Source of the DNA: Chara braunii
Lineage: Eukaryota; Streptophyta; Charophyceae; Charales; Characeae
Reading direction: 5' to 3'
Assembly: GCA_003427395.1 (NCBI GenBank)
Contig: BFEA01000293.1
Coordinates: forward strand, 1,502,680-1,541,638
Length of the DNA stretch: 38,959 nucleotides
Positions 10,098-20,969 of this stretch are shown here, piece after piece. How positions within the stretch are numbered: position 1 is the first letter of the stretch; every line of letters starts with the position of its first letter. The position numbers were made by a program, and so were the translations under genes. Below the pieces are notes generated by a model. That model was not told the origin of the DNA. It saw nothing but the letters and a program-made list of their open reading frames with translations, and did no database searches.

Positions 10098-11331
10098 TCT
10101 TCGCCATGATCGTCATCAAACCGGCTCTTCCTCCGCAACTTCTCCAACCTCGCCCTTCGTTGCAGTTTCGCCAAGTCTCGCATCCTCGTCGCAGTCCCGA
10201 CCTCCTGCGGTTTGCGCAACTGTTCAGCCACCGAGCCTGGTACGTGACTGTCGAGGTAAAGATTTCAACGGAGCGGGGAGCAACGGTCATCTTGGTGGAA
10301 GCTTTGACATTCGATCGATTCTCCCAACCTAACCAAAGCAACGTAACGGTGATCCTCGCCTTCAGTGGCGATTTGTGCACTATCCACTTGCAGCAACGCA
10401 ACGTGGTGATCACCAGCCTCTACGAGTGGGGACAGGAGTGGGTAGCGCATTGGCGACAACAACTGGCCCGACCAGGCCGACAGGTTGTGGGAATCGAGTG
10501 TATCGATACCTTTTCTCTTCGAACTAGTAGCACTGATCCCCCAGCTCATCCCCTTCCCCCTCTTCGTCCTTACCCTTTCAAGTTGCACAGATGAATCGCT
10601 TCTCAACCTTCTCCCTCCCTTCATATCTTCCAATTTTCTGCCCATCCTGGGCTGATCCCCTTCTAGCCTTGGAGATTCGCCCCACCACGATCCCTCCCTT
10701 CCATCCTCTTAACCTCCGCAAGTGGACTGAATTTGCGTCGGTCAGCGTGTGCATGCTAACAGTGAGGTGTCACTCGCCTCGGTGCCACAACAATCGGGAG
10801 TTAGAGATCTACAACGAGATCTTGCTAGTACTAGCGCAGGCGTGCCCGACGGAAACAAAGACTTGTGACACTTTATTTTGACTTCTTTGTGGGGAGATCG
10901 CTGCAGGCGGAAAAGCGACTGTTGCGTACAAGATTCTCACGTTTTTATGTCAACTCTTCCACGATCTGCTGACATATATTATCTCCTTCAATCCGAGCGA
11001 CCCTAGCCAGGCCGAACCTGTCACTTTGGAGAGGACGTTGACGCCAACAGTAATTTGTATGAACTGCACAGAAGAATTCTGTCAATACTTGAGCGATCAC
11101 GATCCCACGACTTGGTGCTTTTTGGACCTGGACGATCTTGCACCGGATAATCCCGATCTAAACGAGTTTTGGAACACTCATCAGGCACACGGCGAGGTGC
11201 CATTGGATGACGATCCAGGTCGCATAGACATCGCGGGTCTGTCGGCAGAAGAAGAGTCGGAAGCCAGATCAATGTCGAAAAAAGAAGAAGAGGCATCAGC
11301 ACCGGAGCCGCAGGGGGGCCCGCCAACCTGA
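10094..11331 (+). pseudogene. Third coding region after pol (ORF3), part 1, unknown function
   Basis: Between the integrase tail and the 3' LTR, plus-strand sequence still looks protein-like. 10094-10594 contains a β-rich segment (VTVILAFSGDLCTIHLQQRN, VVITSLYEWGQEWVAHWRQQ). After a shift, the frame from 10591 runs through one TGA (10879) to 11331. It holds LRKWTEFASVSVCMLTVRC, EIYNEILLVLAQACPTETK, an acidic FLDLDDLAPDNPDLNEF and a Glu-rich C-terminus. No family was recognised. An extra ORF here occupies the position of env or env-like genes, or of the transduced/accessory ORFs seen in some plant gypsy elements. Calling it env would be inference. Confidence 0.5.
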
Positions 11332-11578
11332 CCACCACCTGCTGTACGGGAAGGATCTGCTCTGAACCCAGAAGTCCCTGTCGACGCTGCTAGTCGACAC
11401 GATGGCCCAGAATCCTCCCGTCGGTGCCGCCATTCCCGCTCCCCATCTCCCTCCTCCACCCCCTCCACGCTTCGTCCTCCTCCCCACATGGGCGCTCCGT
11501 CCTCATCCGATCTACCGCCGCCCTCTTGATTATCTCTCCTTCTCTCCTCTTCCCCACATTGAGTTCCCCCTAAACTAA

Positions 11579-12284
11579 TGCATTTTCGCCAACCAGCTCT
11601 TCTATCACCACTTTGCCGTACGACTCTTCTGCACAGTCTTCCTCATCAACATCCTTCTCTTCATTGTCAGTTGGAGACAGTACAACCACATGGAGTTGTA
11701 CCGCATCATCTCCGGAAACTTTCCCGCAGTAGAGGACTATGAGTCCCTATGCGACAATATCCTCCGTACTATCCACCTGTATCTCGACTACCTCCTCTCC
11801 CTTTCCCGACCCAACCATCGATTCCCTCGAGAGCACCGAATCGTCCACTTTGTCGATCTCTGCGACAAAGAATCCGATTACTTCCCTCCGCTCCCTGCTG
11901 AATAGCCTAGACCACTCTATAACCCTCTCCTCGTCGACTACCGTCGAGCGAACTTCCAATGATGAAGCAGAATCAGGCAAGATCCGGTGGACCATGATAG
12001 TGTCACCTAGACGACCACCGCCGATCAAAGAAGTAGGGAGCTGCACATAACAGGGCTGGATGGTAGAAGATCCCAAAAGCCCGGAGCCAGAAATTCGTGA
12101 AGATATTGCAATTGAAGTTGGCGTCAACATGACCCCCGACTCAATCTGGTGCTTATACAAGATTCTGTTCGTTCTGATACGCTGGGTTCCTTATTCATCT
12201 CCTCACCTCCTCCTTCCCCCTCCGCCATGTAAACTAGCTTTTGTGCATGCAATCAGGAGATCGCATACTTTTGGAACCCCTTGA
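11579..12284 (+). pseudogene. Third coding region, part 2, with a predicted membrane helix
   Basis: One frame, open from 11579 to 11905, encodes a strongly hydrophobic stretch (VRLFCTVFLINILLFIVSW, about 11618-11674) and then a soluble segment (MELYRIISGNFPAVEDYESL at 11690, DNILRTIHLYLDYLL). The next frame (11739-12284, one stop at 12048) continues with acidic and proline-rich sequence and a second weaker hydrophobic patch (CLYKILFVLIRWVPY). No signal peptide, furin site or fusion peptide is visible. A single membrane segment before the 3' LTR would fit an env-like C-terminus, but decay and overlapping frames leave this open. Confidence 0.4.
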
Positions 12285-12301
12285 GTGTCACATATGTGAC
12301 G

Positions 12302-14174
12302 TGCCAGCTTTCGGACCTGCGCCACCTTCCAATTCCTCCCCCCCCCTTCTTTTTCGAATTTTGGTATTCTTGCAAACTGCCCGACGTGGCCTCTTTTTGT
12401 ATTTCCATGAATTAATGTGCATTGTTAGTAATCAGGGAGATCTGTCCTTCTCTGGACCTTCGTCAATTTTTTTCGATCGGCTTTTGAAATTTTATTTTTT
12501 CTCAATTCGGGAAATAAATTGGAATTACGCGCGCCTTAGCGAGCGAGCTAGGAATTTGGGTCGACGGTTAGGAATTATGGAATGAACGGAACCTGACGTG
12601 TCCTTCTTGTGCATGAATGTTCTCGACTTTGTCTTGGAAAACTCTGGGAATTTTCGTAGGAATCTGAATAGGTATGAGACTTTTTCCCTCACTCGCTCTA
12701 CTCACGGATATGATACTTTTCAATTTTGAATTAGTTATAACTGTTTCGATGCCCTTTTTGCCTCCGCATCAGTGCCATGCATGCAAACCTTCCCTCCCCA
12801 CTTCCCTCGCTACCTTCGTCACTCTCTTCTTCGTGCTCACGCTCCTTCTCTCTTAGCAACCGTTACCCATCTCTCCCTCGCGCGCCTTTTCTTTTTCTTG
12901 ATCGTCTGAATCTTGGTTCCATTTCACACTATCCTTCGCGCTCTTCTTCTTCCCGCTCTAAACCTTGCACCGGAATACACTAATGATTTCCTCCTCCTCC
13001 CCTCTAGCCAAGGAGACGCACCGTGTAAGAAGGATATTCTTGTTACACGACGATTCTGATTGGCTACGACTGGGCTCCGAAGGATCGATACGGTTCTCGA
13101 TGGGCGATTATCCCCGAACTTCCCCCTACCCCTCCGTACCTCAGTCCTAACCCTTCCTAGAGTCATCTCCTTCTCCGCAGCTATAAATTTCGTAAGCGCC
13201 CTTGAAAATCCCTCTCTTGACTCATCTGCCAGCTTCCGGGAAGCAGTGGCCAGGTGGTATGTGGGAAGGTGTGAATTGAAAAGTCCCGATGAGCTGACTA
13301 TAGTCCTGGCGGTGGCGCGTTGGATCGCTTGACGAACTGTAGGATCCAGGCCAGACCGTGCAGAGACTAAGTCGGTGGGGTGACGATCGCTATAGTGGAT
13401 TAGTACGTGACGACCGAGATCGTCAGTGCTTGTGAGAAGTTCGAATCGGGAGTTGAGTAAGTGCATGGCCTGGGGCCACAATGAAATTTTATAACGAAAG
13501 CGCCTCTTTTTGTCCCAAAATCTGTATCTTCGAGTGTAAGTTCTGATCATTCAGCTTTTAAGACGGAATTTCCCTTGACAAGATCACCAGACATTCTGTG
13601 GTTGCTTTCTACTCGTTCCTCCCCTATGATATGCGTCTATTCTCCCTCACAATCTCCCCTTCTGTCATGTTTTGTTATAATGGATGAGGTATGGTAACTT
13701 TGCTTCTCTCACTTTCATATGTGCATGCAGTGGGCTTGTTGTAGCATGACTGGGAGGATGATTGGCTGATCGACTGGGTGATCTGGGTGCTTAGAGTGTC
13801 GAACGAACGATGTATGATTAGGAATAAGTTTTGTGTTTGCTTTTGTTGCCATGTGGACTAGCGGTCCCAACTCGATCGGCGCCAACTTCCCGTACCCCCG
13901 CTGCGCCCCTTCCCGTACAACGAGGAAAGGACACGTGTATGCGAGTGGGACGTACGAGAAGCCGTCACCCGGATCGACGGACACTACTATTTTCCTCTTG
14001 AAACTTGGTGTTTTGGGTTCGTCGGTGCCGGTTTTGTTATTGTTGATGCGCATTTTCGGCCCTATTCGTTGTTGTTGTCATTTAACGAGTTGATCGTCGT
14101 CCCGTGGACGACAGTAGAGCCTCATTGGCCTAGCACTCTGTGCAACGATTGTCGCCGCCTCGAGCGTTGTCGAG
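12302..14174 (+). repeat. 3' LTR, right end lost
   Basis: It begins TGCCAGCTTTCGGACCTGCG and follows the 5' LTR throughout (for example TTTCGAATTTTGGT(A/G)TTCTTGC near the start). It lacks the 55-bp duplication. It ends within GTCGCCGCCTCGAGCG, where sequence switches to module W. No obvious polypurine tract precedes 12302. A 208-codon minus-strand frame at 12924-13550 exists here but is broken in the other LTR and is not counted as a gene. Confidence 0.88.
13181..13188 (+). promoter_or_regulatory. LTR TATA box (3' copy)
   Basis: CTATAAAT at the position equivalent to 2084-2091 of the 5' LTR. In a 3' LTR it could drive readthrough transcription into the downstream repeats. Confidence 0.45.
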
Positions 14175-14965
14175 CGCATCAGTCCGACACCGCAAAAAAT
14201 GGGGCGGGACCCTCTCGGCCGCGTCACGCAGGAGTTGGTTTTTAATCCTCGTTGCGATATATACATGGATCTTCCGCAAGCCGCTCCGACCGAGTTCGCC
14301 AGCCATACCTCTCGCAAGCCCCTACGACAGGATAGGGTCTACGTGAGGCACTACTTACCTCCACCTTGTGGGAGTTGTCACCTCTCTTCGGTGGGCGTAT
14401 CCCTGGCGAGTTACCAATCCACAGTACGAAAGCTAATCAGTTGCAATCGCAGAGGTGGACCAGCCGAGGGCGTTTCTCATTCGCTGTAGCATAGGGGGTA
14501 CGCACGGTATTACGCCTCTATCGGACCCGCACGCGAATCAACGTCTTGGGGGGGCAGGTCCCAAGAGCGACTCGTCGTTGGTCGAATAGGACGCATCCCA
14601 CACACCACGCGCACGCTATTCTAAGAATATAATAATAAAAACACCCACACATACACATACTTATACAGAACGACATATAACGAACAACATAACAATACTC
14701 CTAGTCCCTTACTGACCATCCCATAACTTTCCGATGTGGAGATCGGATAGGCGTCCCGTGCGAGACTTAGTATAAGACCGCGCGGGCGCAGGATCTTCCC
14801 ATATCGACTAGCAATGCATGAATAAGCAGGCAGTCGCAATGATGGCGTACTATGTAGTGTCCATAATCAAGCGGTCCCTCGTGGATCCGAGTACCGCTTA
14901 TGCCACTCAAATGTTAGACTCGAAGTATCGTGAGGGTGTACCTCTTAACGATATTGCACGACTGA
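14165..14965 (+). repeat. Terminal module W, copy 1 (+)
   Basis: It starts GTTGTCGAGCGCATCAGTCC. Characteristic blocks are CGCGTCACGCAGGAGTTGG, CCCCTACGACAGGATAGG, a short GTGGAGGT-type block, ACGCCTC near 14510, and ATGATGGCGTACTATGTAGT near 14840. It is clearly similar to the reverse complement of 24905-25593 and more distantly to 20470-20965, 20970-21480 and 33430-36362. It abuts the truncated 3' LTR. No coding capacity. Confidence 0.75.
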
Positions 14966-16298
14966 AGGAATAGCCGTGCGGCCTCCCATTTCAATATATG
15001 CTACTACCACCAAATTTGCACCAAGCCCGGTCCGCCTAAGCCCTCACCCAGGCCACGCTGCAGGCCGCACCCTCGACCCTGGGATCGACCCTTCAGGTTG
15101 GAGCTTGGCTGTTGGAGGCCCGAGGGGGGGGCCGTGGACTCGGCATTAGCGAAGCGGACCTGAAGGGGGTTGTGGCGGAGCTGTGGCGGGTACTGCCAAG
15201 TCGGTCGTCGTCGGACTTGGGCATAGTGCCGAAAGGGTGATTGAACGGGAGAGAGTCAGTCCCCTCCGAAGTTTCCTTCAGGCTGGATGGCACTGTTGGG
15301 CAGACCGCTTAGCTAAGGCGCTGAGCAAGGAGGGAGCAACGACGGGCGGGCGGGCAGCAGAAGTGGAACGAACCTAACGCGAATCCATGTCGGGTGCATT
15401 CGAAGTCGGAGATGGTGGAGGACGAGCATGGGCGTAGTAAGGAGAGGATAGCAGACTCAATACTTTGTAGAATTAGGCGGGAAAAGAGCCGATGTCGAGG
15501 TTTTAGTGGTGGCGACCCTGTTTTTTAGATCAGATTTTGGCAAAAATTAGTAGGAAGAGAAGTTAGTTGAGGAAGTCATGCTCGAAGACGGTGGAAGGAA
15601 AGAAGATGGGAAAAAAAAGTTCGAATCTCGCTCGATCCTCAATGGATTCGAGTGAGATAAAATGTTAGATTGGGGTTTTGGGATCAGGCGAAGCTGATGG
15701 CGGTGTTAGATTTCACGTAGGATAGCTGGTATAGCCGTAATCGGGTGTATGGGTTGCGCAATGGCTATGAAAGAAATGGCGGGATAATGCAAGAGAGTTG
15801 TCACTCATCAATCAATGAGATCGGATGAGGAGAGAGTGTAGATAAGGGATTTCGGGGTGGGCAACCCCAAACTTGATGTTAGTTTAGGTGGGAAGTTAAT
15901 AGAAAGTGAGTTAGCAATCAAAAATGTTGCGCGTAGGTATTAGAGGAAAGACGATGGCGAATATGACCGCAGTGAAGATCGTATAACTCAATCAATTACT
16001 ATCGAAACCGGTCGAGTAAGAATGCGATTTGGGGGTTATGAAGCTGCATTGAAGCACGACGAACTTGATTGAGAAGTCAGATTTGAGGGTTAGTGGGGGG
16101 ATCCATTGCTGTACGAGTGAGAGGCTACAAAGAGGTCGTAATGGCGATGGATACCTCACTTAGTCTCGGATGGAATCGGGTAATGGAGGGTGCGAGACTG
16201 AGGTTTTTCTGTTGTGCCCCTCTTTATTTCGACCTCGACTGTCGTACTGTCGAGGAGATGACCGCCGCTCCTTGATGATCATTGTAGGGGAGCAGACC

Positions 16299-16299
<1 letters not shown>
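14966..16299. other. Unrecognised sequence, purine-rich on the plus strand
   Basis: 15000-15380 is GC-rich with short open frames (64-66 codons) on both strands and no recognised domain. 15395-16290 is strikingly G/A-rich on the plus strand, with many AGTGAG/GATGG-type words and frequent stops in all frames. Nothing identifiable; possibly the inner part of a W-bounded element. Confidence 0.3.

Positions 16300-16330
<31 letters not shown>
16300..16330 (+). repeat. Poly-T tract (31 nt)
   Basis: Uninterrupted T-run; it could be the tail of a minus-strand retroposon, but I recognise no element next to it. Confidence 0.9.
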
Positions 16331-16332
<2 letters not shown>

Positions 16333-17582
16333 GGTGGTTATTTCCTCGGCCTTGAAGTAGTAGCCACCGCTAATCGACCGATCATTTCCCATTCGAAAGT
16401 CACCGTCACCGTCATCTCTGATTAGTAGCTAGTTCTGACTGCAGTCTTGAGTTCATCCGTATCTGGCCCAGATTTCGGCCAGATACAACTATTAACCGGT
16501 GTTTGTAGAGAATAGAGAAGAGGAAAAAGGGTGACACGTACCTGGGCTCGATGATAACCTACCTGTGCGACATCTGTATATTTTTTTTCGGGATGCTGGT
16601 GGAAGTCCTCTATCCTGCTCGGCTTGAACCATGAATTGAGGAGTCAGCGTGCATACGAACCGACAGGTGTTAGTCCGCGACGCAGTAGATGTCTCAACGG
16701 TTGATAATCCTTGCAGGTGCGTTGTCCACCAACCTCGGTCCACTGAGAGAAGTTCGAGTGAAGGCATGCCTGCAGGAAGTCGGAAGGCAGTGAACTATCC
16801 CAGTACGAATGTGATCTGTGAGGACACTTGTTTGACTAAAACGTGTTTATATGGTTGGTATCCGCATGCACTTCATTGGCTGCAACTGATACCTGCAAGC
16901 TACCTTGTCTCTGATAGGATAGGGTAGTTGTGCGACCACAACCTAAGGACTGAGAGTATCAAGAGGGACAACAACAGAGTTGAGGGCTTACCCTTAGCCG
17001 GGTACTACTCGGTCCAAGTGAACAGGGTAACGAAAGAGAGGGAAACTGCAGGCGGGGAATAAACTCGGACACTTGCCTGTAGACTGGTGTGTTACTCCTT
17101 TCTGAGGACCGGAAGAGCAAGGGGAAAGACTGTGGGATTGCGGATCTACCTGTTGGCTGGCAGGCCGCCATCGCATTAACCGGCGCAACAAGAAGACCAG
17201 CTGCGGAGAATGTTGAATTACCGGCTGGCTGAAGAGCTGCTCGGCCTGCTGTATTTGAGTAAAGAGGGGTGAGCTGCAGGGCTGAAGACCCGCCCGCTGG
17301 CTAATGCTGTGCCGAACGTATCGCGAGACGCAGCCGCAGGCAGGCCGCAAGGAGTAGGCCTGGTCACGGGCCGGTGCGCTGTTCATCCTATCGGACGGAG
17401 TAGAGGGAGGGGAGTCATGGGGCTGCGGATCTACTTGTGACCAATAGGTTTTGGGTCACGAGCTTGCTAAGAGAATTGAGGTCGTTGAAAGGAAGTCTTT
17501 GCTATGAGTTTGAAGGATTGTCAAGGGGGTCAACAATCGACAATTGGCTTCAGTTTGACCAGACTGCTGCACATTTTGGCTG
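16331..17582. other. Unrecognised sequence with a local direct repeat
   Basis: No ORF over 130 codons with recognisable content. GCGGATCTACCTGT (about 17139) and GCGGATCTACTTGT (about 17422) form a direct repeat flanking a GC-rich block of roughly 280 bp, possibly a small insertion with its duplication. Otherwise nothing seen. Confidence 0.3.
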
Positions 17583-18097
17583 CCATTGCAGGGCCCTCAG
17601 GCGTATCCAGATATCAAGGCCCTCTCCTGGGAGTTGAGTCAGTCCCCCTCCTATATCTCGAGAGTCTGAAACCCCTCCTTCTGTCCTTTTTACTCTAAGT
17701 CTAGTCCAATTACAAGAGGAAGGCGGCAGGCGGGATTGCAACCCGTAGGACCGCAGCAAGACTCTATGGGGAGTCAGCCCACCGATTGCGGGATCTCTGC
17801 CGGCACTTAGGAGGAGTTCTGGAGGCAGGGAATTGAAAGGTAACCATTGCTTTCCTTCTATAAACCCAGTTATAACCCCTATCTGTATCTCTGGCTATGT
17901 TTGACTGAATATATTGTCTGCATCCTTACTTTGACTTTATGTTTGATTTTTAGGACATGACCATAGTAAATAAAGGAATGTATGTGCAATGTCAGTTTCA
18001 GTTTTATTGTTTGGTTGAAAGAAGATTGTGAGATTGCATCTGGGGGAAGGATGAAAGAAAGGTTGTATTGCTTGTGTTTGACTGGGTCAACCAAAGG

Positions 18098-18810
18098 CTG
18101 GGAGAGCCTCCATAAGTTTGGAGGGCCCAGTGCTATGTTTATTTTGAATTGTCTGAAGGACCAGACAAGTTCCCATAAGTTTGGGTGGTTTGGTTGCTTT
18201 GACTTGCAAGGGCTGACTGCGATTGACTTTTCAGGGACCAAGCGTGTTCCATAAGTTTGGGTGGCTTGGTCGCCTTGTTTACCTTGGGTTTCTTTCAGTT
18301 TCTTTAGTTCCGAACGAGGAGGTCTGAGCATGTTCCATAAGTTTGGGTGGCTCAGCCTTTTCCTGCTTTGGTTTTAAGAGAATGAACCAAGCTGAGGACC
18401 AGACAGGTGCCTATATGTTTGGGTGGTCTTGGTCCAATGCCACGCACATGCTGAAACCAAAAGGATATAACTTGGCTATACCTTACTATTATTATATTTA
18501 TGAACAGGCTAGTCAGACAGGGTTCCATAAGTTTGGGTGGTCTAACTATAGCTTATCACCAACTGAAGAGAGTACTAATTAACAATAAACTTGTGGTACG
18601 AAGGGTTGAGCTAAAGATGATCGGTTCAGTTGTATGCTACCTCAAAAGATTAAGTGCAAATAATTATATAAAATTGTGATACTTAAACAGTTCAGGACGA
18701 CTAGGGTGGCCTAGTCATATGCCCAAAGAAGAGAAAAGTTGTTGTGCTCTGTGTTTGTGTATATTCTATGGCTGAGCTAGGCAAGTTTCCATAAGTTTGG
18801 GTGGTCTAGC
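18098..18810 (+). repeat. Array of eight hairpins with a constant loop (repeat A)
   Basis: Eight sites carry an inner motif close to TTCCATAAGTTTGGGTG between self-complementary but mutually different outer stems. They are CTGGG/CCCAG (18098-18130), ACCAGAC/GTTTGGT (18160-18194), GACCAAGC/GCTTGGTC (18236-18271), CTGAGC/GCTCAG (18324-18355), and GACCAGAC/GTCTTGGTC (18397-18434). Then TAGTCAGAC/GTCTAACTA (18510-18548, one mismatch), GACTAGG/CCTAGTC (18699-18716, loop reduced to GTGG) and GCTAGGC/GTCTAGC (18776-18810). The inner motif also pairs (CC…GG, CCC…GGG or CTCC…GGAG around ATAAGTTT). Spacing is irregular, 62 to 189 bp. Confidence 0.85.
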
Positions 18811-19105
18811 TTTATGCCTTATATAAGCTGGGTATAAAGGGATAAATCATTGAAAGACTACGAACTATTGTTTGTCCAAGTTGACTTGGGGATGGTGAGA
18901 ATACTTACCTTTGTGGCTTGGCTTGCATGTGGCTGAGTGAGACTACTACTTAGTCTGAGTTTCAGTTTGATAGATAGTTGCTTTAGCTGCTCGCCACGTG
19001 CTAGAGCCATAGGAGTTAGTTTCAATTCCTGCATTTTTTGAGTTGAGTTTATTTTATTTAGGTCAATTTTTACATTTTCTGGGATATTTTATTATACTTG
19101 GTCTT

Positions 19106-19556
19106 GTATAAATTTTGGTAAGCTACTTTGTCAACGGGAAGCGCTGCGAAATTTATACAAATCCAAGGAGTTAGTCAGATTTTGTGTTTTAAAAAATTAA
19201 TTTTGTCTTACTTTTATATGTGACTTAGTAAAAGTCTGGAGAGTCTCATTTTCTAAAGAGAATGCTGCCCAAATTTTTACTAATTCAGGGAGTTAGATAA
19301 AATTGGACCTTGAGAAGTCAAAGTCATTTTAAATTTCGAACTTGGATTTGTATAAATTTTGGTAAGCTACTTTCTTTATGGGAAGCGCTGCCGAAATTTC
19401 TGCAAATCCAAGGGGTTAGTCAAAATTTGACTTTTTCAAAGTTCAACTTGTCTGATTTTTATAAATGGCTTAGTAAAAATTTGGAAAGTCTCCTTTTCTA
19501 AAGGGAGTGCTGCCCAAATTTATGCTAATTCAAGGAGTTAGACAAAATTTGACTTT
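19106..19556 (+). repeat. Second tandem array in repeat A (about 110-bp half-units, 242-bp dimer)
   Basis: GTATAAATTTTGGTAAGC begins at 19106 and again at 19348; between them a related half-unit begins near 19216 and again near 19458. Every half-unit ends GCTGCC(G/C)AAATTT…CAAGGAGTTAG(T/A)CAAAATT. Within a half-unit, AAATTTTGG near the start pairs with CCGAAATTT near the end, and CTCC with GGAG. Degenerate counterparts occur in repeat B (31320-31530 and 32030-32260). Confidence 0.8.
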
Positions 19557-20469
19557 GTAAAGATGAAGATTATTTTTGGTGACTCGGACGATTTACTCTG
19601 TATGGGGGAGATTCTGCCATAGGTCTAACTTTCTTTGGGCACAGACTTAGAGATAGACCTAGGCTTGGTTATCAGAAGAGTCTTGAATGAGAATGTATCA
19701 TGGGGATTTGACCTCCACACATTGACGATTTAGCTTGAATATTGACCTGTCGTATGATACATGTCTTCTTTGGACATTCGATCCAGGATTTGCACTAGCT
19801 TCAGCTTGATCCTACGAGGATCATTTTCTGTTATCATTGATAACAAGTCGATTGGTTGATCGCCGACTTGTCGGCTCACGACACAACTTGGCTTACACCT
19901 GTACCTCAACTTGATTGCCTTAACCCTGAGATATGATATGTTTCTTTGAAGGTTTTAACCGAGCTTCTTTTAAATGACCATTGTAAAGAACTTGTGAGAT
20001 TTATGGAGATTTGGACTATGACTGAGGTTTGAGTATGTGAGGCGTGGTATGAGTTACATTGAACAGTAAAGTTGACCACATTCGTATATAGCAATGTGAC
20101 TATTGTGTGTGTCTGTGTTTTATGCAAGTTAGTATTTGGAGCTTGGTATATGAGTCGTATTTTGGAGGCAGTGAGAATGACAACCATGTGTCGCACGATC
20201 TGCATACCTGATGGGTTTATGTTTTCCCTTCTTCTATTTTATTTCGAGTGCTGATTTGATATATGAGTGTTGGTTGTTTATTTATTTACTGATTGATTTT
20301 TACTTATTAATTTTTATAGTTGGACGTTGTAGTCCGTGGCAGCTGTCAAAGTCAAACCCCTTGACTTCTTTTCAGACCCTAGATGATAGAGCTGGTCTCC
20401 AGAGCGATAAGAGACGATTGTCACCACAGGTATGAACCTGTGTACCACCCACTCTTCATAGGGTGCAGA
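19557..20469 (+). other. Repeat A, 3' part without array
   Basis: It aligns loosely with 32290-33430 of repeat B (GATCCTACG(A/T)GG, CAGCTTGATCC/CAGTCCGATCC, then TTGACTT). TATGCAAG at 20121-20128 is the empty-site equivalent of the hAT-like insertion at 32709-33040 in B. No coding frame. Confidence 0.5.
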
Positions 20470-20965
20470 AGAAGGTGTAGTTTTCAACCGCACTTGGCGG
20501 TTGTCCAGCGTCGAGAGATCAATCCCTCAAGGTGCTTATCAGCCGACACTTGAGTGTCGAATGTGACCCTCGAGATTAACGAGGACCGGATGAGTATGGG
20601 TACTACATAGTACGCCATCATTGCGACTGCTTGCGTTTGCTTGCATTGCGAGTCAATATGAGTTAACCGTGCGTCCGCGCAGTTTTATACTAAAACTCGC
20701 GCGTGACGCCTATCCGATTTCTGTATCAGAGAGTTATGGGATGATTACTAAGGGACTAAGAGTGTTGTCGTGTTGTTCGTTCTGTGTCGTTTTGTGTGTG
20801 CGTATGTGTGCGTGTTTTAATTTTTATGTTCTATAGAGTGGTGTGCGCGTGGTGTGTGGGATGCGTCCTAGTCGACCGACGACGAGTCACGCTTGAGACC
20901 TCAGCCCCGTTAGATGTCGGTTCGCGTGCGGGTTCGATAGAGGCGTAATACCGCGCTGTAGAGCG
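20470..20965 (-). repeat. Module W, copy 2 (reverse orientation, outer end missing)
   Basis: It contains ACATAGTACGCCATCA, TAAAACTCGCGCGTGACGCC, GTGTGTGGGATGCGTCC and GTTCGATAGAGGCGTAATAC, the reverse complements of W1 blocks. It breaks off at about 20965, where W1 would have about 340 more bases, and is joined head-to-head to W copy 3. Confidence 0.7.
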
Positions 20966-20969
20966 CATC

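Larger units (their letters stand above)
1201..14174 (+). mobile_element. Degenerate Ty3/gypsy-type LTR retrotransposon
   Basis: About 1.9-kb direct repeats (from 1201 and from 12302) enclose, in order, a PBS, gag, protease, RT, RNase H, a PHD-like finger, integrase and a third coding region. The order PR-RT-RH-IN is the Ty3/gypsy order. The two LTRs differ by many substitutions and indels, and every coding domain has stops or frameshifts, so the copy is old and inactive. No clean 5-bp target duplication is visible: the left flank before 1201 ends GAACG, and on the right the LTR runs straight into module W at about 14165-14174, which probably removed the true right end. Confidence 0.92.
17583..20965 (+). 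repeat. Repeat A: long non-coding element paralogous to repeat B
   Basis: Collinear with 29669-33996. Shared landmarks, in order: CATTGCAGG(G/A)CCCT with TCAAGGCCCTCTC; AAGAGGAAGGCG(G/A)CAGGCGG; ATTGCAACCCGTA; CACCGATTGC; a hairpin array; TAGTTGCTTTAG; a second tandem array with GTATAAATTTT(G/A)G; then CCTTGACTT and CTCAAG-containing sequence leading into module W. No frame is conserved between A and B, so selection, if any, was not on protein. It is either a non-autonomous transposon interior or a transcribed non-coding repeat. Confidence 0.7.

Noticed and set aside
12924-13550. 208-codon minus-strand frame in the 3' LTR
   Set aside because: The same region of the 5' LTR is broken by stops and the 55-bp duplication. 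Similarity between the LTRs is at the DNA level and explains the shared residues.
17583-17880. Spliced exon following CATTGCAGG in repeats A and B
   Set aside because: Although a 3'-splice-like site is conserved, no frame is kept between the two copies and no donor partner can be supported.
18098-18810. CRISPR array
   Set aside because: Spacing is irregular (62-189 bp), flanking stems are self-complementary and unique, no cas genes are present, and the context is eukaryotic transposons.
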